A program made the position numbers and the translations under genes. A stretch of DNA of 64,000 nt from assembly GCA_013400975.1 (NCBI GenBank), contig WBMZ01006396.1, positions 1 to 64,000 of the forward strand. The letters are read 5' to 3'. The notes beneath the pieces were generated by a model. The model was not told the origin of the DNA. It worked only from the letters and a program-made list of their open reading frames with translations, and made no database searches. Below, piece after piece: positions 1 to 14,218 of this stretch (positions are counted from its first letter, which is position 1; the number at the start of each line of letters is the position of its first letter). This DNA is from Atrichornis clamosus (taxonomy: Eukaryota; Chordata; Aves; Passeriformes; Menuridae).

Positions 1-2164
1 CCAGGCTCAAACCAAAACAACTACTTGGAAAAGAAAAATAATGCATTATAAAAAAGCAATTGATTGCTGAGAGCATACCCAAAAATGGAAGATAATAATA
101 AATTAGCACAGTATACTAATTTATACATGCTATAGAAAAAAATATTGGTTCTTCTCTGGTAACTGATAATTTTACATCCTAGTGAAAAGAGACAGAACTG
201 AGAGAAAAGGAAAGATGTCCTTCCAGAATTGCTCACCAGCACCAACACTTCTTGTTGAAGTTGATTTTAGTATCAAGCATTCTAACACTATTGACAGCTA
301 CTTGCGATCATTCCATGAGATTTTGTAATAGATAGATGTTATTCTAAAGATCAGTTAATAGGTTTACCATATATATAATGAACCCAATTATGTATGTTAA
401 AAAAAAATTATTCTGTAGCATAAATCTAAGGAATGAACATTAACTAATTAAACATGAGCAGAAATACTATAAACCATACTGCAGAGCATATTTCAGCTAC
501 AGAAAAAAAAATATTTTTTAAACAATTTCAGCATTAAGAGTGTAAAACCCTAAGAGAGGTAGAAAATGAGGACCAAGAATATTTCATGCCTATGTATCTT
601 AGAAGTTTTTAACTACAATAATAATGCTTGTAAAAAATCTTTCCATTTGTAGATTAATATCAAGTCCTAGTACCATATTTATATGAGTTTATAGGGGTTT
701 AATTAGTGCGAGATTTCAAACTCATTTGTGGTGTGTTTCTTTGTTTAAATACCTTTCATCTAGCAGTGGTTTTCATTACTGCTATAACTCTAAGAAATAT
801 TTAACTATAAGCAATTATAAATCATTAACCGAATTTATGGAAAGACACTATTCAAACGTTTCATTTTGATTGAGCATGGCAAATGATCACTCTTAGCTGA
901 CTCTTTGTACAAGAAAAAAACCAAGAAAATGATACAGAGTAAAAAATATATCAGCTGAGCTATCTGGGATCAAAAGCAATGTAAAGATAAACTGGTGTAT
1001 GGAAAAATAATGTAATAGCATGTCATAATTAAATAAAAAAACAAGCTGGGATGACTACTAGGTGAAAAATTCAGGTATTCTGCCTGCTACTTAAAGATGC
1101 AGAAAATACATCTTGAAAAATTATGATATGTAATAATTTCTACCAGATATTAGTTTATTTCCACAGCTTTTGAAATACTTTTTTAGAAATGCATTTTCTT
1201 AATACAAGACATAAATAAGTGCTTTAGTTTCCTTAGAAGACATTTTTAAGCAGAATTCATCTTTCATCTCCAATAAATAACTTTGATACAGTCTACTTCA
1301 ATCATCACATTCTAAAACAACCCTCTTAAAGATCTAGAAACATGCTTGAAAATAGTAATTGACTGCAAAGAACAGGTACTCATTTTATCACATTGACATT
1401 AATCTTGTAAACAGCATAAGGTTCTTTCAACATCATTTTAGTATTGTCTCATTCCGTCTGTTATGAGTAAATAATCTGTTAACAAAAGTTTTCTATGCAT
1501 ACTGCATGGAAAACTAGGGCTGATAAGGTCACTGAGCTTACTTTTGTTGATTTCATCTTAAGTAAGATTTATTACAGCTTAGTGACTAATACCAGAGATT
1601 TAGTTTTTCTATTTCTGTTGTACTTTTTGTAACAGATTTATTTCAGGCAACTATTTCACCTATATCAAGTCAAGTTTAATTGGCTCTGATTGGACTGCAG
1701 AAAATTTGAAATGTTGCCACCTGTATGAAGTACCTTTTTCTTTGTTTAGACCAGGTTTGATTTCCACTCTGATTGGGAAAGCAAAGAGAACTTTACAAGA
1801 TAAGATTAGACCACAGGAAACAAAGTAATTAAAAAATTAAAACATTTAATTTGCTTGGTCTGAAACTTTGACAACATTTGTTTTCATTAAATATAAAGTT
1901 GGGATCTTAGATAGGCATGCGTGGCTTTTGAGAACTATATCTTCCCATTTAATTTGAAAGTGAATGCGAGAACCAGAGGGATAAAATACAAAAGCACCTG
2001 TAGCTTGAACTGTCCGTTATTTAGATATTTCAGCTTTAGACTGAAGCATGATTTTTCTTTTCTCATTGAAGGAACATGATACCGATACTTTCTTATTCCT
2101 CTAGTCTTGTGCTCTACTTGGTTTTCCCTTCACAACTTTCCTGCTCCCTGTCTGTCAGCAGTAG

Positions 2165-2430
2165 CCTAGTGGTGGCCCCCAGACACCCTACAGCCTCAAA
2201 GCCCCCCCCACACAAAGGGCCCTGGTTTGTCAGGCAGTGACAGGTGGAGGCTGTCACCCCCTCCCCATTGGGGCCACCCCAGAGTTGAAGCTGGAGCAGG
2301 GGAGGCAGCAGCCACTGGCCCCAGCACAGGGATTAAACCAGCAACACCCAGCTCAGGCCATGGCAAGGCTGAGCCCTTGTGCTGCTGGGTCAGTGCACAG
2401 CTGGGGCATCCCCCCAGTGAGGGAACAAGT
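2165..2430 (-). repeat. Unidentified dispersed repeat, copy 1
   Basis: A GC-rich block of about 265 bp in AT-rich surroundings. Its reverse complement lines up with 33138-33400 and more loosely with 15130-15310. Shared pieces, in order, include a CTGACCCAGCAG-type stretch, CTGAGCTGGGTGT followed by CTGGTTTAA, and CAGCTTCAACTCTGGG. I do not recognise the family. It is not CR1 3' sequence. Confidence 0.6.
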
Positions 2431-2951
2431 CATATTTACTGAATCACAAAATGAAGAAATCAAGCTACACCTAAAGATATAGGAGTAAAAAATTATTTTC
2501 AACTTACACAAAGCTCAAAGAAATATCAAAGAATCACAGAAGAATAGACTGTCATTATGATGTATATTGTTCCTTTGTGGTGTTCTCACATTAGAGCTGC
2601 TTAAAAGTTCCTCTGTCACAGCATTTGTAGAAGAGCAATTTGTGTGGAAATTGAGATTTCAATCCCCTGGGCCTCGGTAACTCTTACAGAATGGAGACTC
2701 CTTTAAAGCATGCACAATGACATACTTGAACACATTCAAATATCCCTCCAAAGTTACACTGGCTGAAAAGTACAAAGACTCTCTAAGCTAGCAGTATTAG
2801 CTAGGGAACAACTCTAACATTTGCATCAGGGCTCTCTTCAATTTGCTGTAGGTATAATTAATGTGAACCACTGATTTTGCCTCTAGTAGCCCTAGATAGT
2901 TCAAAATCTCACCTAATAGCTTGCAATAATAAGATCTAGATATAATAACTT

Positions 2952-3385
2952 AGAACCATAGAATCATTAAGATGGAAAAAGACCTCTAAGATCAGCGAGC
3001 TCAACCCTGAACCTAGCACCAATCTGTTCAGTGCTGAACCATATCCCCAAGTGCCACACTCACATTTGGAACACTTCCAGGGATGGTGGGTTGACCACTT
3101 CCCTGGACGATCTGGTCCAATGCTTGACCACCTTCTCAGTGAAAATTTTTTTCCTATTTTCCTATATAAACCTCCCCTGGCAGAACTTCAGAGCTTATTT
3201 TCTTATCCTGTCCCTTGTTACCTGGGAAGAGAGACTGAGCGGCTCTTCACAAGACTTATGCTCCAGACCCTTCACCAGCTTCATTGCCCTTCTCTGGACA
3301 CACTCCAGCATCTCAATGTCTTTCTTGTAGTAAAGAGCCCAAAATTGAACACAGGATTTGAGGTACGGCCTCACCAGTGATGAGG
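2952..3385 (-). mobile_element. CR1 LINE fragment, 3' end
   Basis: On the + strand it opens with the reverse complement of the CR1 3' end (ACCATAGAATCATTAAG) and runs through diagnostic CR1 stretches (CTTCATTGCCCTTCTCTGGAC, then the reverse complement of the last reverse-transcriptase codons, ending CGGCCTCACCAGTG). It is 5'-truncated, as is typical of CR1. Frames are broken. Confidence 0.85.
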
Positions 3386-5970
3386 AAGTGCTTGCTTGCT
3401 TCACCAGTGCTCACTTTACCACAAGCTCTCAAAAGTTCTCACAGGATAGTCGTATCCTCTGAATTCTGCATTTCAAGCAAAAGATTTTCAGGGAAGGATT
3501 CTACATATGCTTTACCCTTAGACACTGATCTGATAGATTATAATTATGTTACCTGTTTCAGTTACTGTCTGTTTAGCTGGACATCGTCTCAGTTCTATTA
3601 AATATTCCTGTTCTGTTAAGTATTATGTGTTTGTCCCAAGAAAGATACTTATGTGGTATATATGACCCCATGATCTAAAATGTAAGGCAAAGCACAGAAC
3701 TTCACAGCAGCACTTTCATAATTAGGATACAATGTTTAACATTGATTATAGTCTTGTGAGGCATGGTTTCCTGAAGGAATCATTATTATTATTGTTGCTG
3801 TTATTATTATCATTAACATTGTGGTAATAAGACAGAAATTACAAGAATAGTATCAATATTCTTGCATGCCTAGAAAAATCCATTATTTTGAGAGAGGCAA
3901 CCAGCCTTTGCATGAAATCCATAAGGAAAGTCAGAAGCTGAAGGACTTCAGAAACTAGAAAACTTAGGAAAGAACTATCAGCATATGTCTAGGTAGTGTA
4001 GTGCATTAGTGTTAGAGTCCCTGTTCAGAGCAGTGGAACTGTTTCACCCATGTTACTATGTCTTTGTACCTGGCTCAACTGCCATGCCTCCAAGGACAAA
4101 TAATTACCCTGGGGCTGCACCATTCTTATGCAGTTTGTTTTTTTTTTCTTCCATTCATTATAGCTTGCAAATTTTGAACTGTGATATACAATATGCTTAC
4201 TGCTGTCAGTTTTATGAGTCTAACAGATCATCCTTCTCCATTTTCACTAATGAATTAAAAAAATTGTTCTCAAATGTTTCCAGATCTACTTGATACAGAG
4301 CAATAACGTTCCACATAAACTGACAGAATGCATATATGGCTCACCTACTGGATATTTTATATTAAAAATAATTTTTCTAGGGTTTTTTTGGTTTGGTTCG
4401 TTGTTTGGTTTTTTTTTTTTTCCCAGTTTTGTTAGTTTGTTTTTAAGCATTTGGTGTAAAAAGCAGACCAGCCATAGAAAGAGAGAGATTGTGAGGGAGA
4501 ATGAATCATCATAATCTCACAATATATGCATGAATTGGATTCAGGGCTTTGTTCTGGTCAATATGGAGTGATGTCTGCAAATAGCAGTAGAAGTTTTTTG
4601 AAACTCTTTATTAATTTAGTAACTACTATGAATGTGCAAGAAACTTGGAGGAAAGTGTGAGAATTAATTGAGATTTTCTCCCAATCTATGATACCACTTT
4701 AAGCAGTGGGTACAATGGGAAATAGGTCTAAGTCCTAACATGTACATGACTGTATGAACAGTGTTGATTTTATCATTATGAAGTGATGTTTCCTGTGTTG
4801 TTGCTATTCATAAAGAAAATTCATAAATAACTCGCTGTTTCTTTTAAGCAATCAAAAATAAGTAGCAGAGCTCACTTTATTCCTCTTTTACTGACTTATA
4901 AATCCAGAGAAAGAAGCTGGTTCTGTTTGAAGATAAATAGTAATTAACTGTAGAACACATTGGTGAAATCACGTTAGAATTGTGATACTAAATATATTTA
5001 AATTAGATGGTAATGAGCACGTAGAACAAATACTTCACATTCAGATATTCTTTGCCAGAAAACCAGGATTTTTCTCCATAAAGGCACAGATCTGTAACCC
5101 AAAACAATTACATTTCACTAAACAAGGGGAGTGTACTGTCATCCAAGTTCCTAATCACAGACTTTATTTGTGTACACAGTGAGAGTTTTGTTGCCAAATA
5201 CTCATTATAAACAGACTATAGAATTGCATGTTTTGAACATAATCTGTACAAAATTCCAGGTAGTCATTGATATTGTCTCCTTTGGGACCAGAGACTTTGC
5301 ATTCACTGTAGAGACATTTCTTTCTTACAAATAGGATTTTCAGCTGTTCAGTAATTTCATTTATTTGAAACTACACATTTCTCTACCTTTCTAGTTGGAG
5401 GTCACTGCTATTTGGTATGATGACCTCTACAGACCACTTAAAATGAATGTTTCCTCAAATAAGAAAATATATTCTGTATTATATTCTCCCATTGCAGAAG
5501 CTGTGAATAAAATATTTGAAACCAAATTATGAAAAAGTTGCATCCAAATAGTGAACTTAGGTAAAAAAGATTAGACACAGTAATATAGCTTGGTTTCTGT
5601 TGTGGCATACAGAACACTGGGCCAAACAAAAATTCTGGTACTCAATTCTTGTATTTATTTCCTGTATTATTTCTTGTATTATTTATTAATTCAGTACCCT
5701 GTGGGCGGTACCTGAAGCCACTGAGAAAGCTGGCTTATGTCCTTGAAAGTCTACTTGCTAATATGTCTGAAAGACCATGGAAACTAGGGAAGGTCCTCAG
5801 TAACTAGGAAAGGAAAACATTGCACTTATCACTCCAGAAAAAGGCTAAAGGATGATCTGGGGAGAAACAGGTCTCAGTAAGTCTCAGTTTAGTCCAATCA
5901 CGGAGAGAATCCTGTTGGAAACCATTTCTAGGTAATAGAAGAACAAGGTGAGCAGGAACAACCAGCATAG

Positions 5971-6550
5971 TTTGAGAGTGGCCCTGCAGAGAACTTGGGG
6001 GTCCTGGTGGATGAAAAATTGGACATGAGCGGTTAATGTGTGCTTGCAGCTCAGAAAGCCAATCGTGTCCTGGGCTGCATCAAAAGCAGTGTTACCAGCA
6101 GGGAGAGGAAAGGGATTTTTCCCCTCTGCTCTGGTGATACTCCACCTGAATTGCTGCATCCAGCTCTGGAGCTTTCAGCACAGGAAAGGTGTGGGACCTT
6201 TTGGAGACCTTATTACAACTTTTCAATACTTAAAGAGTACTTACAGGAAAGATGGGATCAGATATTTTAATATAACTTGTTGCAATAGGACAAGGGTTTT
6301 AAACTATTATGGTTTTAAACTAAAAGAGGGCAGATTCAGACTAGATATAAGGAAAAAATTTTTTACAATGAGGGTGATGAGACTCTGGAATAGGTTGTGG
6401 TAAGTGTCCCATCCCTGGAAACATTCAAACCCTGGCTGGATAGGTCTCTGAGCAACCTGATGGATTTGAAAATGTCCCTGCTCATTGCAGGGGGGTTAGA
6501 CTAGATGACCTTTAAAGGTCACTTCCAACCCAAATTGTGGTTCTGTACAG
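5971..6550 (+). mobile_element. CR1 LINE fragment, 3' end
   Basis: Encodes broken pieces of the reverse-transcriptase C-terminus: QKANRVLGCIKSSV in one frame, then [19 protein letters not shown] further on. It is followed by the CR1 3' untranslated end (CTAGATGACCTTTAAAGGTC to CCAACCCAAATTGTGGTTCT). Frameshifts are visible between segments. It is non-functional. Confidence 0.85.
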
Positions 6551-6559
6551 TTATCAAGG

Positions 6560-6750
6560 GAGAACCACACCTGAACAATCTGATCTCCATTTATGATGAA
6601 ATGACAAGGTTTGTGAAAGAAGAGACAGCAGTCAGATGTCACTTATCATGATTTTAACATGGCTTTTACACTGTCTCCCACAATATCCCTGTAAGTTAAT
6701 ACTTTATAGTCTGGAAGTGTGGGCAACTGGATTGGTAAAAGGCTGGCTGT
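6560..6750 (+). mobile_element. CR1 reverse-transcriptase core fragment
   Basis: Degenerate coding for the CR1 reverse-transcriptase stretch around TVSHNI (6675 onward), preceded by a match to the region ending in MTRFVKE. This part normally lies upstream of the sequence at 5971-6550, yet here it follows that copy's 3' end in the same orientation, so it is a separate insertion or a rearrangement. Confidence 0.6.
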
Positions 6751-8524
6751 GGTGAATTGATTGTACTATATCAGGAAGCTTCTTAAAAAAGGATTATCCT
6801 CAACTGTGCCACAAGAAGCATGGGAGGCTTGAGACTGGCCTTTAGTAATAAATCCTGAAAAAAAGAAAACTTGGAGTGCCTGAGACCCTTCCATGGCTTA
6901 TGTCACTATGTTCCCCTCCCCACTGAGAACGAGGTCCACTTTTTTATTGGCCTTCCTTTTGCTGTCAATGTACATATAAAAGGCTTTCTTGTGGCTTTGC
7001 ACATTTTCTCTATTCTCATCTCTAGTAGAGCTTTTCCATTTCTAATTTCAATTCTGCATGCCTGAGCAACAGCTTAATATTCCTCCTAATCAGCCCTTCC
7101 CTTCTCCTTTCACTGAATGTGTGCTTCCTTTCTGCATCAGTCAGGTGTTTCCTATTCATCCTGTCTGCCACACCTTATTGAGCACTCTCTCCCATGAACA
7201 AGGAGGAGCAGCAATGGAACAAAGCTGCCACCTGACTAAGATTTAATTGTTTAAAGTTTGGCTTAAAGCTCCACTTAGTCAGTAAGTCACTTTGAGAGGA
7301 AAAAAATGTTTGTGTCCTGACCTTGGCTCTCAGGAGAGACAACTAGCAGTGTAGACTTGGCACTTCAAGCCAAATACTAAAGGAGGTTACACCTTACTGT
7401 TCTAGGTTCTTCCTGGACTAGGATATCTTTGCTGAGTAGTGCTCAAGCTCAACTAGTCCAGCAAAAGTGTTGCCTGCTTTCCTTATAAATCAGACTAACC
7501 TAGAGCATAGATATTTTAGCACTTCTCAGAAAAATGCATAAAGTAAATTTGCCTCCTCCTGATGGTGTGTTCACCAAGCCTAAAGTTTCTCAAACTTATA
7601 TGAATGCTCTAAGCTTTAAAGTAAAAGACAAACACCACTACCTCCACATTTAGTACAGAAATGCAGATCTGTCAGTCTGCATGTTCAATTTGTTCTTAGT
7701 GTGCCAATCAGTTTTGATCTCTTTACACGTAAGCTGCCTCTTGTTTTAATCTCTCAGGGAAAGTGCCACAAGACTCCTCCCCTCCAGCTAAATAAGTAGT
7801 CCTTTCACTTAGTTGTGTAGTTTTATGCATAAAACTCTTCTTCTGCATATAAACAGCAAGAAATGCAGGCAGAGGCTTGAGTGCAGATACAATCACTGCC
7901 AGAGTTGACTGGAAGTATAAAGCTGTAGAAGAGCCTGGGAAGGTCAAAAAGATAAAGTAAACTTCTCTCCCTTTAAACTGATTTTGTGGGACTTTTTTGT
8001 TAGGTCAGTCTGTTTTATGAAAAAGAGCAGAGTTTTCATTGTCACATAGACAAGATGAACAGCAGGTTCTCAGACCCAGGATGAGGAAGGCTGGGCCTCA
8101 AAGATGACATAAAAGATAAAACACAAGCTGAGTTATTAAAGCCAAGGTTTTGGCTTTGTTTAACATACAATTTAAGTGCCCACTTAGTCACTTCCAAATG
8201 TCAGTTTGTACTCATCTGATAGAGAAGACTGAAAGGGTAGATCTATGCTTAACAGAATAGCTATTTAGAATTAAAGAATAGTTACTGCTCTGCAGAAATG
8301 ATGAATGAAATCAGTGACTTCATGGTACTTAGTTATTTTTAGTCATCTTTTGGATGAGAGCAATAATTGACAGTTTGAATGAGAATTTTGAAAATGTATA
8401 CCTTAGTTTAATACATGTTCTATTTAAGCCACTGAAAACTTATTTTTAATATTGGCTGGAGGTATTAAAGTATTGGTGCAGGACCTGCAAGGCACCTTCT
8501 GTGGGAAGAGACTAGGGGTTGCCT

Positions 8525-9165
8525 CATGACAGACACAGTCCCCTCTTTTAGCTGAAAGCCATTTCCCTTGTCCTATCATTACATGATGCTTAAAAAGTCC
8601 CTCTTTAACTTTCTTGTAGGCCCCCTTTAGGTACTTGAAGGCTGCTATAAGGTCTCCCTGTAGCCTTCTCTTCTCCAGGTTAAACTGCCCCAACTGTCTC
8701 AGAGGTGCTCCAACCCTGTCACCATTTTTGCTACCCTCCTCTGTGCTTACTCCAAAAAGTCTATGTCCTTCTTGTGCTGGGACACCAGAGCTGGACACAG
8801 TGCTCCAGGTGGGGTCTCACAAGAGCAGAGTAGAGATGGAAAATCACCTCCCTCTACCTGCTGGCCACATTGCGTTTGATGCAGTCCACCATATGGTTGG
8901 CTTTCTGGGCTGCAATCACACCTTGCTATGTCATGATGACCTTCTGACCTTCTCATCAAGCAACAGGGTTGTCCAGACCCATGTGCAAGACCTGGCACTT
9001 GGCTTTGTTGAACTTCATGAGTTTGCCATGGGTCCACCTCTCAAACATAGCAAGGTCCCTCTAGATGGCATCCTTTCCCTCCAGCGTGTCAACTGCACCA
9101 CACAGCTGGGTGTCAACTTACTGAGAGTGCACTTGATCCTACTTTCCATGTTGCTGATCCATGAG
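8525..9165 (-). mobile_element. CR1 LINE fragment
   Basis: The reverse complement of the CR1 reverse-transcriptase C-terminal region. Recognisable stretches include CTTGTCCTATCATTACATG, CTGCTATAAGGTCTCCCTG, TCCTTCTTGTGCTGGGACAC and GGTCCCTCTAGATGGCATCC. The extreme CR1 3' end is missing. Long antisense frames over it are by-products of the LINE sequence. Confidence 0.85.
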
Positions 9166-12100
9166 CTTTTTCACCTTTACTCTCTTTTCCTGTTCTATTG
9201 ATGAGGGGAACTGAAAGATCAGCTGGATGATCAGCTGGCAGCAGGACAAGGTCAATCCAACACATTTGAAAAAAAAAAACCCACTTTAGTCTTAGAATTA
9301 TTTACTTAACCTCAAAGAAAGAAAACCAGAAAATAAAGCCTTAAGAACGACCACGTCTGTCAATGAAGGCAGTCACAGCTTGGTAATCCTAGAATCCTTT
9401 CAAATTAAGCAATTAAAAATTAACAAACAAAATTCTACAGTCAAAAAACTTGTATTCTTATTAAATTCATTTTGCAGCAGAGTTGATGACCCAGACACTT
9501 ATGGTTTATACTTGAATATAAAATAAATTTTTCATGAACATGAAAATTATTTTACTTGAGGCATGTCTGAATCATCTGGGTTATATTTTGACATAAGGTT
9601 GTTCAGATGGCAAGATTTAGAAGAAGTGATTAACATCTCAATCATGAAAATGACCTTCAGGGTAAGCGATCATAACACATTATGTTTAATTACTTTTTCC
9701 TTTTAAAATTTTATATTGAGCATCTGAAGTGAAATGAACATTAGTGTTTTCATTAATATTTTTAACATCAAACTCAGTGGAAAATGGAGATATATTTTTT
9801 CTTATTTTACTCTTCACATAATTGGGTACCAGTGCACATTCAGAATGCAACATTAGACAGTTTTGTATCAATAAAGATATAGCTGTACTCATACATTATA
9901 TTTTGCTTATTTTCCTTCTAGTTTTAATTTTCTGATTAAATTCCATTTGATTTATAATTCCACAAACAGTCTTGCGAGTTCCACTTGTATACAGTGTATC
10001 TTCAAATTCCCTAACAAAGGTTTGGTAACCTATCAAACCAAAATAAATCTGACACAGCTTTCGTTGTCCTTAGATTATGAACAAATTTCCTGTATTTATA
10101 GTAACATTTATGAAATCAAAGTATTCTGGAATCATATAGAGAAAAGCAGTCCCTGAGTAAGACATACTTCAAAGGCTATCTTAGTGTAAAGGAAGTGTAA
10201 AGGAAGACTGTGGAAGCATGGTGTTTTCTTACTCAAAATATCGAGTCTCGTAGTTTGTGCATTACAAAGTAAAATATTTAGTTTTCTGTTTCTTTACATT
10301 TGCAGTGCAAATTCAACGGTTCATTTTGTAACCACTAACATTCATTACTCCAGCCAACAAATGACTGATTGTTTAGACAAAACAGATTTTAGATTCAGTG
10401 ACTCAGGAGGCATCTTCCGTTTTATGTTTTTATATCACACTCTGGTACAACCAATGTAAAAACAATACGCAGTAACAACTGTGATCTTGAGTAGAGCTAT
10501 TCTACTTCAGACTTTCAGCCACTGACTTGTTTCAGTTGGTTCTAAAAACTAGGGCAGACTTTCCTCATGTAAGATGGGAGGAATGGAACAAGAGTAATCA
10601 GACTGGGGAATTCGATTGCAAAGAATTTTGTAGATAACTGGTTACCTAGAGACTGTATGCTGTGCTTCTGTTAAATTTCTTTATGTTATGTAAGCATTAA
10701 ACCAAAAAAATAGTTTTCCAGGCCTGCATCTTTCAACATGAAAATTTAATGCTATCTCAAATAATTCAATAATTTTTGTAATGTAGCATAAAACTTGGAA
10801 AAAGTAATGAGGTTTCTGTGTGCTTGAAAGAGAGTGCTCAAACTAATGTAAGGAGCCAGTTTGCAGCTCTAATATGTTGAAGTCATAGATCTGAAGGAAC
10901 AACGTGTCTGTTTACAAAGAGCATTTTGGGCAACAAGGATGATTGAGATAATTGTTGCTAAAGAACAAATAAAAACAAAATAACAGCAACAGCTAATAGA
11001 AATTGAATAACTCGATCCTGTGTCATCCAGAGTACCTACTGGAACTGGGCAGTATCTTTTCATGGAGCAACACTGGCCAGCGAAACCCAGTCACAAAACC
11101 GGGAGGCACTAAGATGAGGATGGGAAGTTCCTGTCCCTGGGTCAGCTGCATCTGTGATGTGGCCTTGCTGGTCAGTGTGATTGAGGCCACTAAACATATG
11201 CACCAGGCTACTGCAGAAGAAGAGATGCAGTCAGATCGAGAAGGTATTTTTGAAAAGCAGAGGAAAGGAACAATGTACTTTTGAAAATGATTAGTTGATT
11301 ATTTGGTATTATTATTTTGTTACCCTTCTTCTCTTTCAAATAGAGCACTGCTTTATTAAGTCACTTTCTTTCTTATTTTGCTCCAAGAAAAAAGCAGTTT
11401 CTTACATGCCCAGATCAAAGTTTTGTTTTCTAAAGTATCTGGGATAAGGACTTTAACCAGGGTGCATTAGTGATATTTAGAGCTTAAGAAGACCATTGTT
11501 GCTGCCATTGAAATTGTGACAGAATACACCTGTGCGTTTGTAATCTGAACTGCGATCACCTTTTGTAAGAGTCTACACAAGCTGCAAGGCAGTGGATTTT
11601 ATCTTAGAAGGGTGGAGAAAAAGCTGTATTTTAATAGTTAATAAATAATTTATAATGTATTTTTGATAAACATCTATTTTAAATGATATTAAATTATGAC
11701 CAGTGTAAAATAAAATCAAAATAGCATAAATTTACAGAGAACTTAAAATTTTAAGAGGTACATTAGGTGTCCAAAATTATAGAGGTAACAGAGCAGAGAT
11801 TGGTGCCTAAAGACTGCCTTCTCTAAGACAGTAAATTACACAATGACCAGAAAAAACATTCAAAGTGTCTGATGAAAGGTAATAACTTTAAAGTAGGTTT
11901 TTATAAACAAAATGCAACCTATTAACATAATTTGGCCTAACCAATTTAATGTACCATTTGTTTCCAGTTCCCATTCAACTTTGTAAGTTTATAATATTTT
12001 AATAGTCAGTGATTAAAGTTTTCTCTGTATATTCAAACATTTTTTAAATTCAACTCGTCAATGAAAACAATTTACACTGTCATGTATCTTTAAAGGTGCC

Positions 12101-14072
12101 TGGTCTATAAAAGAAAAATTTTTCCTCAATTGAGGGAATTACTGAACATGAAAATGGAACTACACCTATCTTTCAAAGAGTTAAATGAATTGCTATGCTG
12201 TTAAAAAAATAGTACCATAATACTAGTGTTTTTTATATAATGCTTTTAAAAACTCAAACTATCAAAAAACTAGTTTAAAATTCTGTATGTTTGCCGGGGA
12301 AACAAACACTTGACAAATGCGCTTTTTCTTCATAATCCAGAAAAGCAATGTCTTGCTCTGTAAAAGCTTCACTTTGAAGTCAAATTATTTTCACTCATTT
12401 CTGGGCCTGCTAACACTGCAACTTCATTTTAAAACTTTAGTTCAACAGCTGTACTTTTTACTGCATTAATTATTCTGGACTTAGTCTAACTGGTACATAC
12501 CATAGTGGTTGTCCAAACAGTGTCGCTTTAATGAGGGGAAAAAAAGTCACTGATTATACTTAAGGGATGGGCAATCTATCACTAATTTTTGACTAATGTT
12601 TCAGTGTTTAATAGACACCTTGATATCACACTACCTTTGTTAGCAAATAACTAGCACTAAATAGTAAACTACTATTTTTGTAAATATACTAGCAGAATTT
12701 GTACCAAAAATACCTCTTTGCAATAGTAAACAACTATTACAGCTAATTGGGAAAAAAAAAATCACAACACCTCTCTCTCTCCCCACCCCCCTGCCCCTAA
12801 AACCCAACACCTTATCCTTGTTTGTTAAATATATTAGGGAAAAGAACTAAAGTCAAATTGCTTAGTCAATAATGAAGAATCAAAAGGAAAGCACACCTGC
12901 AGATTGCTTGTTCCTTTTCAGATTAGAGTCTCCTAAGTGCTCACGTGCAGATGTCTTGTCTTTTATGAATATAATGGGGAATTCTTACAGAAATATGTAC
13001 ATAAAGGTTAAGACAACTGTTTTAACATCTGTTAGTTAGAAATTATATCTTCACCACCACTGCCTAATGAACAGAAGTTTTAGTGACACCCAAGAAGTAC
13101 TATTCAGAACACAGACCATCTGAAGAAAATATTGCAGGGGGAGGTTTTACAAGTTTTAGGTATAGATTTTTTCATTTTTTGCTGAAATGTCAAGGATAAT
13201 TTTGAAGAACAATGCACAAGTGATATGTGGACTAAAGTGAATAGAAGGATATACAGCTATATAGATATTCCCAGAACTGTACTTGTTCTTTGTTCTGTGG
13301 AGAATTACATTCCTCTCAGTTCAGTGAATGCAAATTGCATCCTTTCTTATCTTATAAATTATGTGGTATTCATCACAGGCTGGAATGGAGAGGAAAAAAC
13401 ATTTTATGCAGAAAGAATGCAGAAATAACACAACTTGAGGTAACCACTGTAAACATTTCTGCAATCATATGATCCCATGTGTTTTCAGGTTGCTTAAGAT
13501 GGATCTATCAAAACATTATGTGTGTACTAGTTCAGCAGCACACCAAGCATTTAAAAAAAGTCAAAATCAATTTTGGGGAAATTTTACTACATCTCTACCC
13601 ATTAAATATTTTGTCATTCTGTAAAAATGTAAAGATTAACACAAAGGCAACAGTGTTGATCCAACAGATGAACAAAGTCAAGGTGTTGCTATGGTTCTGT
13701 GCAAATTCAAATGACAAAGTAGCATTTTATTGTTTGCAAAATTCACTCTGTATCTATGGTAATAGTTTTTTTGCTTGGCTGAATTAAAAAAACCAAAAAC
13801 ACGTTGATTTTCTTTGTGCTATACAAGAACTCATTTCACCTAAATGTATGGGTGACTAAAGAAATTATAAATCAAGTCTTAACATAAATAATCTTGAGCT
13901 ACTTCATGAGAATTAGATAAAAGTTCTATTTAAGTTAATATTGATCTATCCTCAAATAAGGACATAATCCTGTTTACTCTTCCTTGATTTAGTTGAGGCT
14001 CTTGCTATAAAATTAAAGCCATGTAAAACCTGTGAAATAAGCTTCTTGATTTTGTTGGAGAGTGGATCATAC

Positions 14073-14218
14073 CTGTGAATCCAGGTAGACAGAAACACCG
14101 ATATCCTCCAAGCCTGTTGATGCAGCTTCCTCCATGCAAACAAGGCAAAGTTTCACATTCATTTACGTCCATCTCACACAGAGACCCATAGTATCCAGGT
14201 GCACATTTACAGATGAAT
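14073..14218 (-). CDS. EYS: EGF-repeat coding exon E (most 3' exon in the window)
   Basis: The exon is 146 nt, with acceptor TTTTTCTAAAG and donor TTCACAG|gtatga. It opens by completing the Arg codon from exon D and finishes EGF 6 (FICKCAPGYYGSLC). It then encodes nearly all of EGF 7 (MDVNECETLPCLHGGSC and GGYRCFCLPGFT). EGF 7 has the DVNE calcium-binding start, CLHGGSC for O-fucosylation and the Asn form of the hydroxylation pattern; the O-glucose position carries Thr (CETLPC) instead of Ser. It ends on the first base of a Gly codon, the same phase as the end of exon B. No following exon is evident in the 14 kb to the window edge. The short 610-bp intron before it contains a recent tandem duplication. 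Confidence 0.85.

Larger units (their letters stand above)
1..14072. other. Intron or flank downstream of exon E; no exon seen
   Basis: AT-rich sequence with stops in all frames and no convincing exon. It holds repeat copy 1 (about 2165-2430), CR1 pieces at 2952-3385, 5971-6550, 6560-6750 and 8525-9165, an ATT/GTT-rich microsatellite near 3783-3812, a T-rich TTTGG-type patch at 4380-4425 and a CT/C-rich patch at 12768-12800. A GC-richer patch at about 11040-11240 is unexplained. I see nothing distinctive in the remainder. Assignment to the same gene's next intron is inferred from the incomplete EGF 7. Confidence 0.55.

Noticed and set aside
8635..9201. A 188-codon + strand open frame
   Set aside because: It lies antisense over a CR1 fragment; the sequence is fully explained by the reverse complement of the CR1 reverse transcriptase.
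10869..11284. Possible exon or pseudogene in the GC-richer patch near 11040-11240
   Set aside because: No splice sites with compatible frame, no recognised protein motif and a broken frame; kept only as an unexplained patch.
13225..13787. Overlapping + strand frames of 60-102 codons
   Set aside because: AT-rich chance frames with no recognisable domain, splice context or codon bias.
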